Shown piece after piece: positions 1 through 11,800 of a stretch of DNA of 64,000 bases. The translations under genes and the position numbers were made by a program. The notes below the pieces were generated by a model, which was not told the origin of the DNA, searched no databases, and was given only the letters and a program-made list of their open reading frames with translations. Source of the stretch: Evernia prunastri (taxonomy: Eukaryota > Ascomycota > Lecanoromycetes > Lecanorales > Parmeliaceae); NCBI GenBank assembly GCA_003184365.1, contig NKYR01000062.1, positions 62,001 to 126,000 on the forward strand. The letters are read 5' to 3'. Numbering within the stretch: position 1 is the stretch's first letter; every line of letters begins with the position of its first letter.

Positions 1-376
1 GTCAGGACTGGGGGAACAGGTAACGCCAATGGTAGAGCTTCCAGCAATGCGTCTTCCGCCCCGTCTGTCAAAGGACGAGGTGTGTCTTCAAGTCACTCAG
101 ATACCGCCAAAAATTAGGTTATATAAAAGCTGACCTGTGCTCTCTTCGGGTTTAGGCGAAGGGTTCAATTGGTCTGAACAAATCAAGAATAGGGCTGAAC
201 GATCAGCTTCGATCAACAGCCAAGCACCTCCTGCTCCCGCGACGGGTCCTTCAAATCATCAAAAGGCTGCCGGTGCGTCTGATACCGAGCAGCCGATCAA
301 GGAGATGCCCAAGTCTCCGAGAAAGCCAGATCACTTCCAGGAAAGAATCTTGAAGGGTGATTTCTACATGGATTAG
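1..376 (+). CDS. 3' end of an unrecognised protein-coding gene (partial)
   Basis: Only the C-terminal part is in the window. The first exon fragment (1-79, frame 1) is rich in Ser, Gly and Asn. A 76-bp intron (80-155; GTGTGT donor, GCTGAC branch, TTTAG acceptor, phase 1) leads to a last exon (156-376) ending in FQERILKGDFYMD and a TAG stop. The tail is polar and proline-rich with several basic residues and no recognisable domain. Reading through the intron in frame 1 meets a stop at about 115, which supports splicing. I do not recognise the family; the rest lies upstream of the window. Confidence 0.6.
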
Positions 377-1436
377 GATTCCAGTGCCAGCGCATCTAGA
401 TTTAATCGAAGCTGTCCAGCTGCAAGCCGGGACGACATAGCATTCAGTACACACGATCACGCCCGTTAAGGCCGTCAGTCTCTGGATTACTCAGGAAAAT
501 TCCAGCGTGTCATTGACAGGGTATCCGGCTGTGCAATTACTGATGATTTATTGCTACCAACAGACTAGGCTCCTGGCAAGGCCGGAATTCCGCCCGAAGT
601 CGTCGTCTTTGTTGTCCTCTACGGTCATTACTGGGTTTACTTGCGCGCACATTATTGACTCGTGTGGGAATGACGGAATGAATGTATTAGCGTTTCTGCG
701 TGTGCACTTTGCCTTGTTTCACGATTGCTAGGAAGCCGAGGAAAATTAGCATACGGGCCTGCTGAAACATGTCAATTGCTAGGTGACTAGTTCTTATGAT
801 AATGACACGGATCGGGACAAGACAAGACGCAAGGCGTAAGCAGCATTTTCTAGGTACTTCAAACCCTCATCAGTCACGAGTCTTTTGTCTCTTCTCTTCT
901 TTGGAGGATATGTTTCTGTCTTTGGTGTGAAGAATGATCCACATAGCGCGTGAAATCCACGCTTAGGGTTCATATTTGTGAGAAAATGAAATGCAGCCTA
1001 CCTTACCTTACCTAGGTAAGGTTGCATGCGAAAGCCGGTACTCGTACCTTAGGTATGGCTATAATATGTGAGATAATGTTAGGTAAGTTGGTGATAGGTA
1101 ATAATGTTCTCTTTCTCCAACTTACATTATGTTACATTACCTTACCTTACCTTACCTACCTCCTTTATTGTTTATTTAATCCATGTAAAAAAGGGCACTT
1201 CGGTCTATGTGCCGTCTTGCTCCATCCCATCCATCCCATATCTGATCTGCCCGATGGTGCAGTCTTCACCCCAAAGACCCCGCTTCCTCAACTAGTTTAC
1301 CTACTCGTTTACCATGCCTACCCCGCAGTCTCCCCATTTCTCACTTCGTGCATCAAGTTGCGATACACTGCTCTCTGCTTCAACCATACCTTAATCTTCT
1401 ACAACAACAAGCAATTTGCTTGTCATTGGATCTAGA
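377..1436. other. Intergenic: 3' flank and ADH promoter with TACCT tracts
   Basis: No convincing coding region. 1000-1025 and 1130-1165 hold repeated CCTTA/TACCT units and their complements (for example ACCTTACCTTACCTAGGTAA). From about 1165 to the ADH start the plus strand is pyrimidine-rich (CTCCATCCCATCCATCCC), a typical filamentous-fungal leader/promoter composition. Confidence 0.6.
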
Positions 1437-3441
1437 ATGTCTGGACTACCTAAGCAATACAAGGCTTGCGTCTACGACGCCCCTGGCAAAATTTCCACCA
1501 AAATTGAGACTCTGGATACACCTGAACCCGGACCGGGTGAAGTCTTGATCAACCTGTATGCACCTTTCTCGCCTCAATGGTCTTGAATTAGTGAAATTGG
1601 CCACCAGTACTGACTGCTGCCTCGAGGACCCATTCAGGAGTCTGCCACTCTGATTTGGGCGTTATGGAGAACTCGGTAGGCCTTTGCGATTACTTCCTGA
1701 CGCCTGCCAACCCCGACAAGGCCAAGGACTCACGTTCTTTCTAGTGGGCTTCCCTCCCATATCCCACTCAACCAGGTCAAGTCGGTTCGTACTTTTGGAG
1801 TGATTCTTGCCTGTTTGCGACCAAAGCTTGACTTATGAATCATTTCTTCCCCACGAGTTAAAGGGATTCTTACTCTCGACTTGTTCTGTAACCCGTGTTT
1901 GTAGCTTAAAGAAGCAATGCCGACTCTGAATGCTGCTTAGGTGGTCACGAAGGAGTTGGTAGAGTGGTGAAGGTTCGTACATCTCCGAATGGTCTTTTTA
2001 TATTTGCGACCAAACCCTGAGTCACCAGACACGATGAGGAGCAAAAGTATCCATCATCTCACTACTTGGATTTCTTTGGTCACTCAGGTATATGCTTGCA
2101 GAATCAACGCTGACTCCGAATTTCGCGTAGATGGGCCCCGGCAGCGAAACCTCGACTATCAAGGTCGGAGACCGTGTCGGCGTGAAGTGGGTAGTAAGTT
2201 ATCTTTCTGGCCATCATTCCCGTTCTCATTATGAATAGGGGGCCGGAAGCCTTTGTCGGCTCCTGAGATATGTCTTCTGGCTCTGGAACCACCCAAAAAG
2301 ATTAATGCTGACGGTGTAACCATCTAGTCTGGGACGTGCGGGAGTTGTCGTGAGTAGAGGCCATGATGAGGGGACCCTCCACGTTTTGCAATAAGCGAGA
2401 TGCTTACCTGCTTCTTCGAGACTGACACATTCGTACAGCTCAGTGTATGGCTGGTGCTGATGGTCTTTGCCAAAAGGGTAAGGTTAGCGGATATTATACT
2501 CCTGGCACGTAAGCTTCTCCCTTATCCAATGCCGTCCGAATACAGCCTTTTGACAAGATGAATTTTCCAGTTTTCAGCAGTACTGCATTGGGCCAGTCAA
2601 GTAAGCTCTCACCACTCGTTATAGGTATTTAATCAACAGGGCTTGTTTTGACATGTTTTGTGTGCAGCTATGTTACTCCAATCCCAGACGCCTTGCTATC
2701 CGCCGATGCTGCAGTAAGTATGCACTACAAGGACATTGAAGGCTCAAGTCTAGTTTGTTTGCATACTGACTCCGTGAAAGCCTATGCTCTGTGCTGGCGT
2801 AACTACTTATGCCGCCCTGCGTAAATCCAAAGCCAGATCAGGTGAGTGGGTCGTCATCTCAGGCGCCGGTGGTGGCCTCGGTCACATTGCTTGTCAACTC
2901 GCGTCTGGCGGAATGGCTCTCCGCGTTATTGGCATTGACGCGCCCTCCAAGAAGGAAGTCGTCATCAATTGCGGCGCCGAACACTTTATTGACGTAACTG
3001 CACACGACAACACGTCGATTGTGGACGAAGTTATGAAAGTAACAGGAGGCCTCGGAGCAAGCGCCGTGCTCGTGTGCACGGCGAGCAATAAGGCTTATGC
3101 GCAGGCATTGGATTTCCTACGGTTCGACGGTACTCTTGTCTGTATTGGAATGCCTGAAGGAGCACCACAACCAATCGCGAAGAGTTTCCCGCAGGCACTC
3201 GTGTTCAAGCAAGCAAACATCTGCGCAGTCGCGGTGGGGACCAGAAGGGACGCAATCGAGTGTCTAGACTTCGCCGCCAGGGGGATCGTAAAGACGCATT
3301 TCAAGACGGAGAAGATGGAGAATTTGACGGAGGTGAGTGAAGACCAGTGATGCGGTCCCTCGCTAACTGGCGGAAATATAGGTGTTCAAGGAAATGAAGG
3401 CCGGGAAACTGATTGGTCGAGTAGTCTTGGACTTACAGTAG
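1437..3441 (+). CDS. Zinc-dependent alcohol dehydrogenase (yeast ADH1 type), 11 exons, 360 aa
   Basis: Catalyses NAD-dependent ethanol/acetaldehyde interconversion by family membership. Exons: 1437-1555, 1627-1675, 1745-1784, 1941-1972, 2131-2193, 2328-2349, 2439-2508, 2571-2600, 2668-2713, 2781-3332, 3382-3441; all phases agree and give 360 residues. Catalytic zinc ligands are visible as Cys46 (GVCHSD), His72 (GGHEGVG) and Cys161 (PMLCAG). Structural zinc cysteines are 105, 108, 111 and 119. The nucleotide fold has GAGGGLGH. Length equals the usual fungal ADH (about 350). Very intron-rich, with a 22-nt microexon (2328-2349). Introns 3-5 (156, 158, 134 bp) belong to the introner-like family. 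Intron 1 appears to use a GAG acceptor and intron 9 an AAG acceptor, because only these restore the conserved protein. Confidence 0.93.
1785..1940 (+). repeat. Introner-like intron (ADH intron 3)
   Basis: 156-bp intron starting GTTCGTAC and containing TTTGCGACCAAA. It has a CTCGACTTGTTCTGTAACCC block and GCCGACTCTGAA (1919-1930) before a CTTAG acceptor. The GTTCGTAC start and TTTGCGACCAAA block recur in the next intron. Confidence 0.75.
1973..2130 (+). repeat. Introner-like intron (ADH intron 4)
   Basis: 158-bp intron, sister of the preceding one: same GTTCGTAC start and TTGCGACCAAA block, and branch region GCTGACTCCGAA at 2109-2120, the family signature. Separated from intron 3 by a 32-nt exon only. 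Confidence 0.8.
2194..2327 (+). repeat. Introner-like intron (ADH intron 5)
   Basis: 134-bp intron with GTAAGT donor. Contains TGTCTTCTGGCTCTGGAACC (2271-2290), near-identical to TGTCTTTTGACTCTAGAACC in an intron of the transporter gene 26 kb away, then GCTGAC at 2307-2312 and a CTAG acceptor. Confidence 0.78.
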
Positions 3442-4635
3442 ACTTTGACACTTTGCCCATACCGCCGCTTGTGCATCCTGCATTATGTAAATAATCATCT
3501 TCACGAAAACGATTTGAGAGGAAGAGTTGATTTGAAATTACACAATTTTATATGCAGAAGGCGTGTCTCTGTACGATTGTAGACATTTGTGGGGGGTGTT
3601 GCTCAGTAACAGGACATGTCTGTCCCACTAATGTTGTAACACACCTTCAGCATCGAAGCAGTCAGTATTCGTTGAAATCCAAACATCCGTGGCTGAATCG
3701 ACATTTGCAGCAATGCACATAGAGACAGAATATATGTTTTGATACGTGCATGATTGAGTAGGGGTAAGACCTGATGACTTTGGCATCTTTACAACCTGTG
3801 CACGGATGTTGTGCCCTGCTTGGGCTTCTGACCAGGTGATAGTCACCCTTTAGGCCTGGCAGGAAAGGTGCAAGAAAAAAGGGAAATGCTGTGAACCAAC
3901 TGTGCACCTGATTGGCGCCTCCCATAAGGTTGGTCTCAGCCTCTCGGATCGGGCTGATTGAGGTCGATGTAATGTAATTCATTGATGGAGATACTGCTTC
4001 TCGCTTAGTTGCCCTGAATGCATTCGGTCAGTGTCAATCATCTTTTTATAAAGATCCCTTGAGTAAAGTAAAGAAGGCACGCGCCTCTCGGCTAGAACGC
4101 TTTTCTAAGCGCAAGGCTTCATTTGCAATACAGGCACCCGCCGTTTCCTATCGACAGAACATGAAAAGCTATGATACACATGTGCAGTCGTGCCACCGTA
4201 ATTATACTACTCTTTCCGACGATGCAAGAGGGTAGCTATGTGAAGTCGCAGCTACAGCAGCAGCAAAGAACCCCGCTAAACAGCGCTTTTTAATACTTAA
4301 GACGACAGACAGGGGAATTGTGAGAAAGACAAGGTGCATCGGAATGGCAATGTCGACTAAGGAACACCATGACTCCAGTCGCCGTTGCATAGACGTCATC
4401 ATTCCCACCATATTTGCTGTGCGCCATCCATGCTTGAATCGAGCGGGCCTTTGTTGCTTGTCGCTGGTCAGAAGCCTCTATCGTGTACTGGGCTTCCTTA
4501 GAAGACGCCTTTCCCCCTCGCTGATGCTGTTTGTCCGCCGGCTATGATAAATGGATAAACGGAATGTAATCGAACAATGGAATTCAAAGAGCTTGGAATT
4601 GGAAAACATCATCTGTCATCTATCACCCGGAAGCG
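3442..4635. other. Intergenic between convergent ADH and zinc-finger genes
   Basis: About 1.2 kb of mixed sequence serving as the 3' regions of two convergent genes. Reading frames here (for example 3662-3982 minus) lack conserved domains or compositional support. I see no repeats or RNA genes. Confidence 0.55.
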
Positions 4636-6753
4636 CTAGTGATGCTCGTGAGAACCTCCACTTGGTCGGTTCTTCAACGTAGCAACTTCGTCCAGCAGTC
4701 GGTCAACTTTGACCTCTAGACTCCGAACATAAGCCCAAAGCTGTTCATTCGATTGGGTATAAAAATGGTGAGGCCGGTCAAAACTGGTTTGAGGCCCAGT
4801 ACTGTGACTAGAAAGGCTGTTGTTCGCTGACGACGTAGTGCCTGGTGGATAGCTCGGTGAGTTCGGTCCATGTATTGGGGGTCCGGGAAGGCTACTGGAT
4901 GCGCCGGCGTGCGGTTGAGTCGGGCCCGTGGCTTGGCTGTGCAGAGTAAACCTAGTTTCCGGAGGGTTTAGACCAGGCAGCGAGGGTAGTTGAGGGGCAT
5001 TGGGATGGCCTGCGCTGGGATTTGGCGGTGGTAGACTCATCGGCGGCGATATATTGTGACCCGTAGTGCGTCTACCGAACTGGGTGTGCTGAAATTGCTG
5101 CGTTAGGCTTGGGGATCTGTTGCGATGAATACCGGTATCCGGATGGCCCAGCTGTTGGGATGTCATGCCAGCCGGTGAAAGCGGTTTGGGACTCTCAGTC
5201 ATGCCGCCTTGGGCGAAAACATTGGAACCAGAGGCCTGAAAACCGGTCGAAACACCGGAACCTGGAGGAGGAGGATATGAGGATTGGCTGAGCGAAGACT
5301 GCGGACCTGGTGGCCCTGAGCCAGCTCTTGGGCTTGCATTCGGTGGCGGATAAAGACCACCTGTCGGCTGCCGGGCAGCTACGGGGGGATATGTACTGGG
5401 CTGCCGTGATTGATACACGGTGTGGTGTTCAGATACATGTCCCTGGTGCTCGTCAGGAGGAGCATCGTGTTTCCGAATGCTCGGAAGACTCCTTCCACCT
5501 GGGCTGTCCATGTCTTCGTCCATGTGCTCAGGCTCATGTGAAGCCTCGGCAGTATACATAATCCCGGGCATGCTGTCTCCGTCACAAGCCCTCAGTCTTT
5601 CCTCGTGTTTTTCGTCACCACCAAAACTGCCCATGCTAGACCTTCTCCCAGCACAACCACCCTGGCCCTTATTGTGCCTCGCCAGTGCGTCACCACGAGC
5701 GAAGCTGCGGTCACACTTAGGGCAGACGTGAGGTCTCTCGCCGGTGTGAAGCTTGGTATGCCGTTTCAAGTCGTGTAGACGTCGAAATCGTGCTTCACAA
5801 GTGTCGCATTGGTAGGGCTTTTCATGGCTATGAGTAAGCAGGTGGCTCTTCAGATTGTGATGCCTGGTAAAATCAGTACTGCAATACGGACACTTGTGTC
5901 TCTTGCTGGATGGAGACCTGGTGTTGGCTCTACCGCTACCGTACCCAGACTGTGGTAAGCTTGACGTTCGGTGTGCTTGAGCGGTCACAATTGGACCAGG
6001 GTAGGTGAAAGCCTTATTGGAGCGGCCCTCTTCTTGATCTGTAGCACCAGCATCGTCCCTCCGGTGACCATTCTCACTTTGCCCTTGTCCATCGTCATCA
6101 CCATCGTCATCATCTTCGTCATATTCGCCCGCGGCGTCATCCATCTGACCTGGACTTGCTACTGAAGTACCATTGGTAGTGATTATGGGGGGGGCGGTAC
6201 TGCCCGATGTCGGGAGGTTCGCCGTGTTTTGCTGGCTCTTCCGAACCATAGTGTTACTAGAAGCTACCGAGGGCGCTGCAATAGAATGATTGATAGGAGC
6301 CACCTCAGGGAGCGTTTTGCTCGGGGTGGATGCCTCGTTCGGCGCATCCTGTAACCTGCTCATGCCACTCGCCTGTGATCCTAACAAGTCTTCAAGTGCT
6401 TTTCGCGCAGGGTTGGGGCTCGTTTGGCGGCCTTCAATCCCGTCTCTTTCCCTTCGCTCGTCCCACAGAGCTGCAGCTCCGGTGAGCGCTTTTGGAGTGT
6501 ACTCCGGGGAAAGCGTTGCCTTGGACGCGTTTGGACCCCTCGATAGCTTGGCCTCAGGGCCAATAGCGGATGTAGTTTGTAATGAGCGACGGCGTTTCCG
6601 CGTACTTTGGGGTGTGGCAAAGTCAACAGCGTGCGAAGGGCTTGGTAACTTGGGTGAGAGAGCTACAGCAACGTGGGTGCGAGGGTTAGATGTCCGATCC
6701 GTCAGGGCTGCCGTCGCGCTGGATGTTGCTGCAGACGTTACGAAATCTGCCAT
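4636..6753 (-). CDS. C2H2 zinc-finger transcription factor, 705 aa
   Basis: Single-exon gene. Three tandem C2H2 fingers at about residues 286-365: CPYCSTDFTRHHNLKSHLLTH, then CDTCEARFRRLHDLKRHTKLH, then CPKCDRSFARGDALARHNKG ending in a Cys (GGC) rather than a second His spacing. The TGE(R/K)P-type linkers mark a DNA-binding array. N-terminal to the fingers are a basic patch (RKRRRS) that could be a nuclear signal and a strongly acidic run (about 205-220, EYDEDDDDGDDDG). C-terminal is a long Pro/Ser/Gln-rich disordered tail and a short coiled stretch (SLEVKVDRLLDEVATLKN). The finger layout resembles fungal AZF1/CRZ1-like regulators, but I cannot assign an orthologue. Confidence 0.88.
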   Translation of the reverse strand: MADFVTSAATSSATAALTDRTSNPRTHVAVALSPKLPSPSHAVDFATPQSTRKRRRSLQTTSAIGPEAKLSRGPNASKATLSPEYTPKALTGAAALWDERRERDGIEGRQTSPNPARKALEDLLGSQASGMSRLQDAPNEASTPSKTLPEVAPINHSIAAPSVASSNTMVRKSQQNTANLPTSGSTAPPIITTNGTSVASPGQMDDAAGEYDEDDDDGDDDGQGQSENGHRRDDAGATDQEEGRSNKAFTYPGPIVTAQAHRTSSLPQSGYGSGRANTRSPSSKRHKCPYCSTDFTRHHNLKSHLLTHSHEKPYQCDTCEARFRRLHDLKRHTKLHTGERPHVCPKCDRSFARGDALARHNKGQGGCAGRRSSMGSFGGDEKHEERLRACDGDSMPGIMYTAEASHEPEHMDEDMDSPGGRSLPSIRKHDAPPDEHQGHVSEHHTVYQSRQPSTYPPVAARQPTGGLYPPPNASPRAGSGPPGPQSSLSQSSYPPPPGSGVSTGFQASGSNVFAQGGMTESPKPLSPAGMTSQQLGHPDTGIHRNRSPSLTQQFQHTQFGRRTTGHNISPPMSLPPPNPSAGHPNAPQLPSLPGLNPPETRFTLHSQATGPTQPHAGASSSLPGPPIHGPNSPSYPPGTTSSANNSLSSHSTGPQTSFDRPHHFYTQSNEQLWAYVRSLEVKVDRLLDEVATLKNRPSGGSHEHH

Positions 6754-8800
6754 CTAAAGGAATTGGAAAGTGTGATTGGAGGAAGCACTGCCTGGAGGTG
6801 TCTCCACGGGAGCGACACGAAAATGGCAGTCCAAAGCCGGTGAAGGACACATTTGCCTAGTGAAGTGGGTTGTTCCGAAAAACAGGACGGCAGACCCAAC
6901 GTGTACTGGTCCGAAGCGCGCAAGAAGCCTTTCTGTCGCTGTCTGATGGAGTGGTTGGGAATTCACTCTTGGCTCTCAACGCTCTCGTGTGGTTTGGGTA
7001 TCACATTCAGCCTGGCGCCTGGATATGAGAGCTGGAAAGTGTTCGATAGGGAAACTTGAATGAAAAAGCCCGCTTGCTTAGCCGCAGCGACAACGAGGGC
7101 GAGGGCGAGACCGACGGAGACGGAGATGTAGCTAGCTTTCTATAGCTTGTACATGAAGGACTACGGTTGCGAAAGTGAAAGATAATACAAAAAAGGAGGG
7201 AGCATTTTCTTACGGGAAGGCAGGGTGGCCGATTGATTGAAGAGAGAGTAAGTAAGGTAGGTTGGTAGGTAGGTAGATAGGTAGGTAGGTAGGTAGGTAG
7301 GTATGTAGGTAGGTAAGTAGTGAGTGAGTGAGTGAGTGAGTGAGTAAGTGAGTGGTGGCAGAGGAAAGTGAGTGGCGGTGCGAGGTGCGAGGTAAAAGGT
7401 AAAAAGGGTTGGAACGTCACTTTGACTTGTGGTCACCAGGGGACCAGGGGGGGGAAGACTCGGGAGGCTGGAGTTGTTACGCTAAGCCAAGATGCCAAAA
7501 TGCCAAGGAGCCAAATATTACGGTACTGAGGCAACATTGGAGGGAAAATAACCGTAACCGTTCCTCAACGACCTCAAGTGCTACGTAGTTAGTATTTAGG
7601 CGGGATTACGTCAGAAAACCGAAGTACTTTGGTAATGAAGTATTATTTATTGTTGTCTACCTCCCCACCTTATGTACCTTACCTACCTTTTATTTTATAC
7701 ATAAGTTACCTATTGTTATTATCATTTTTATTCTTACTCTTCTTCTTCTTCTTCTTCTTCTTTGGCATTAATATTAATATTAATATTGATATTGATATTG
7801 ATCTTGATCTCGATATTTCCTTGTTTTGAAATATTAAAGCTTTTAAAGCCTTGAATAATCAATTAATAAGCGCAAGTAGTTACTACTTTACTGCCACACT
7901 GCCACAATGATACGAGGCTTTCTTTCTTTCTTTCTTTCTTTTCTTTCCTTCCTTGTTTCTTTTCATGGTATGTAGTCATAAATCGGGCAGGACCTGCAAG
8001 AAAACAATTAATAACGGTATTCAATAAAATAATCATATAATGTTGTCTAATAATGTCCGATAATGTCAGTCATTCGCCGCTGCTAGCAAGTATAGTGTGT
8101 AGAGTACCTTATAGCATAGAATAGAACGTTGGTCTCATAATGCACTTATCAATTGCCTCTCTCTGACTTAACAAGACCCACAAGGATTAAGATCACTCAT
8201 GGGCTGTATATCTCCACCTTATTCACTTGCATCTTTACAAAGTATGTGGGCTAAATAAGTCCTCATATGCCTCTGGTGTCTGGCTACCTTTCCCCTACGA
8301 ATAGGTACTCGTAGAGTAGGCAGCGTTGCAACTCCCCGCCGTACCTTAGCACGCTTGGCCCTGGGGGCCACACTTTATCCTTACCCGCGACAACTATTCT
8401 CCGAATCCTCTTGCTCTCTCCCTCTCTCCGTCCCCATGATAATCTACATAGAACGAGAGTAGCAATATATATTGGGGATTTAAGAATGATGGTCCAAGCG
8501 TTTCGTTTTGACTTTGTCCATATTAAATTTATCTTCTGTACATCATAATCGTATCATCTATATCTCTACTTCTTTGATAGCGGCCCAATGTTTTAGGCCT
8601 TTCCTCACAACTCACGCTTCGTTGGCCTGATCCGAGTCTCCTAATATACCTGAAGGATCCTCGTAGACCCCTTCGGCATTCAAGGCGGAAACTTTCTTCT
8701 GACAATTATCCTGTCTCATGCCTCCATGCCTCGAGGCCTCGATGCATTGCAAGGTTCATATTGAAATCTCCATGTACATCTGCGATGCATCTCAGCCTTC
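6754..8800. other. Long intergenic region with several microsatellites
   Basis: Upstream region of the zinc-finger gene and downstream region of the giant protein gene. Contains a GGTA tetranucleotide run (about 7255-7315) followed by a GAGT run (7318-7352), a CTT run (7738-7762), an (AT)TAAT/TGATAT run (7765-7815) and a TTTC run (7918-7945). The GGTA/GAGT tracts read as pyrimidine tracts in the direction of the zinc-finger gene, as expected of a leader/promoter. 7620-8100 is AT-rich. Open frames here are translations of the repeats. No gene seen. Confidence 0.6.
7255..7352. repeat. Microsatellite (GGTA)n followed by (GAGT)n
   Basis: Tandem GGTA units with occasional GATA/GTAT variants from 7255 to about 7315, then GAGT units to about 7352. 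Confidence 0.9.
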
Positions 8801-11800
8801 CTACTCCTTCAGTGCATTCCTCATCTTCGCCTCCTCTAAAACCCTTCGTATTCTCGCTTCATGATTTGGATGTGCGGATTCTTCTTGCGCGGGTGCGCTA
8901 TCAGCGCGCCCATTTCGAAAAAGGAATAGCATCAATTTGACGATTTCGTCGTTAGTCCTCCTTGAGTCTTCTCTGATAAGCGCTAGGCGGTGCTCCAGGT
9001 CTCTCATCAGCTTCTGATCTTCTTTTGCCCTTTCTTCCTTGAGCTTTGCTAGAGTTGCCATGTCAGCCTTTGCAACCTTGGCTTTCGCGACAGAAACTTC
9101 GTAGTCTGCCGAATTCAGGAGCATATCCGCAACGTGGAATGTCTGCACAATCTGCTCCGATGATGAAGCGAGAAGAGCAGTGATCGCTTTGGCCTTTTCT
9201 ACCTCTTCGAGCCCAGCTGTTGGCTCGTTCGAACCGGGCACGGAAGCGAACGCTCTTCCTGATGCGATCCTGCGCACGGCCTTCATGATCGCCTCCATAT
9301 AATCCTGGTTCGCGCCTACACCTCGAAGCGTGTTCTGGTCGAGTACGTCCATGAGATGATTTGCTCTGGCATCACGCTGCTGACAGTATTCGATAATGGC
9401 TTTCTTCTCCGCATCTTCAAATTGCTTCTCCAGCTGCTTGACCTTGGCTATATTGCTCAGAGTGTACCATGGAGATATCTCAGTCTTCTTCAACCGCCGG
9501 TCTCTCTCCAGAACTGCTTCGAAAGCTTTTTGGTATCGAATTTCCAGTTTCTGGTGCAGCGCAAGAAAGGAGCTCATTGTCGGTCCGAGCGCGAGTCCTT
9601 CTTCCGAGTCCTCGAACATATCCTTCCCGGCCAGCGTATGGTCCATCAGTTTTGAATTCTGGTCGTAGTGAGGATTCAGCTGGTCAAGCTCGTAATGTAA
9701 ACGTGTCCAAACTAGGTTGAAGACCTCGGATACGAAAGTTTGATATTCAGAGCGGTCCTCATCAGCCCTTTTGGCCGCTTCTGAACGTTTGAACTCTATT
9801 TCCAATTCCGCAATGTCCCCATACCCAATTTCATGATCGTCGAATAGCGAGTCGATCTTCTGCTCAGATTCCACTTGCCTTGCATATCGTTGCCTATCGT
9901 TATCTTCACGTTGTTTCTTGGTCTTTACGTCCCAGGCTACAACACTTTGATGTATGAAACTGAAATCGTCGGGCACCGCCTCCATGACACTCCTCAGGTC
10001 TAGAATTCGAGCTGATTCGTGAATAAGAGCACCAGATTTTGGCAATACCAACAATAAAGGATCGAAATCAGCCTTTACAAAGCGTCGCAGTTCAATGGGC
10101 CCTTCGCCCCCAGGAGCTTGCTGCTTAACTGTGGTTGCTGCTTCGATAGCTTCGACGACCTTGCAATGCGAGCTGGATCTGTTTCGACTGATTGGTGCTG
10201 TCAACACACTTGCCGCTTCTGTCAAGTTGATATCTTCCTCTCTACCAAAGCTCGATGCACTCTCTAACGACCCTTGCGTAAGCGTCGCATATGGTCTACA
10301 AACGGACTTGCGATTTGCCAAATAGTTTTTGACCTCTGAGCGACCCTCGTTGTACTTCAAGAGCGTGTGTGCAGGCTTTTTGGGAGCGCCAGAATCAACA
10401 AGTCTAATTGCGATCGGTCTGTTGGAGCTTGGTGAGTCCTCACGTTCTGCGCTTCCTGGTTTCTTTGAGGAAGCAGCGCTGTCCTTCTCAAAGGCCGACC
10501 TTGGGTTCTGCGGTAATGCTGCATCGACTCCAGGACCCGTCTTAAGCGAGCGAGCGACCACAGATCTGCCACCAGGACTGCGTTGAACTTCATCCAAAGG
10601 TGAATCAACCATGACGTAGGAGTCGTCTCCAGATGGCCCGCCCGCTATCTCAATTTCATCCTTGGACCTAGAGTCGTCTCCTGAAGGTCGAGCTTTTAAG
10701 TCAACGTCTGATCCTTTGCTTGTTGAATCATGCTGTATGAGCAATGGGGCCAGAGCGTTCCGAGAGAGACCTATCACGCTTTCTCGATTTGCCGGTAAGG
10801 CAGGGAGCGCTTTCAAAGAGTGTTCAAGACCTATCGAGTTGGCACGCTCCACAGCTTGCTTCACGAACCCTCCCTTCTCCGGCTTCTTAGTGATCTCGAG
10901 CTTTTGCTGTAAAGGTTTCTGCGGGATAATGAGCTCGTCATCAGTACCGTACAATATGACTCGCAAGCGAGACTCGCGACTAGCAAAGACGTTGAATATA
11001 TTGAGCTTGTCTTGGTTTGTCTCTGCACGTGACTCCTCTCGCAGCATTGCAGCAAATCGATTCAGCGATGATTTACCCCACGGATCAAGATCAGAATAGG
11101 GATCTTGGACTGTGCCTGTCTCCAATGAAACTGGGTGACGTGAAAGGGAGGCGCCTGAGATGAACGGAGGAAGGGTTGCTGGAGGAGATTCACTAGTGAC
11201 GTTATCCGTCGACGACGAGCTGTCACTAGTTGGATGAGTGTTCGGTGTCTTCATATGCTCCTGCGACTGACCCTGGGTAGGCTTGATACTATTTTCCGCG
11301 TTGAAATTCTCTTGCGAGGAACTGCGGGGTGTAAATTGATGAGGGCCTTCTTGCGCTGTGTCCGGGGAAGCTATCGACTGTTCCGACGGTTGATCTTGTG
11401 ACAAATTCATTGTTGTCTTTGAAGCCGCCATAATAATAGGTTCATTCGACGTAGTCCCTCTTGATTCCTGCAAGAGCTCTGATTTGCCCTTCTGGAAATT
11501 GGTCCTACAATCCTCTTGGTTCTCCAACTCGAGCCTTTCCTGTAATATGTTTTGCAACATCTGCTGATCTAGTTCTGGAACATTCCTTTGGGATGAACTT
11601 TGGAACTTTGCGTCTGAGTCTGTCTGCACTGGTTCTCGGGAAGCCTGTGACAAACCATAAGCCCTCGAGCCCGTGTACTTGTCTAGTGAGGAATCGATAT
11701 GCAACGGCATTCTGTTGACGCTGGGCTCGGCAGAAATCGACAATGAAAGACCCGACGAAGCCACTGTGCCGACTGGTGGCAAGCCGCTTTGCGTTATCTT

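Noticed and set aside
7007..7436. Minus-strand open frames rich in Leu/Thr/Tyr/Pro/Ser
   Set aside because: They translate the GGTA/GAGT microsatellites, not a gene.
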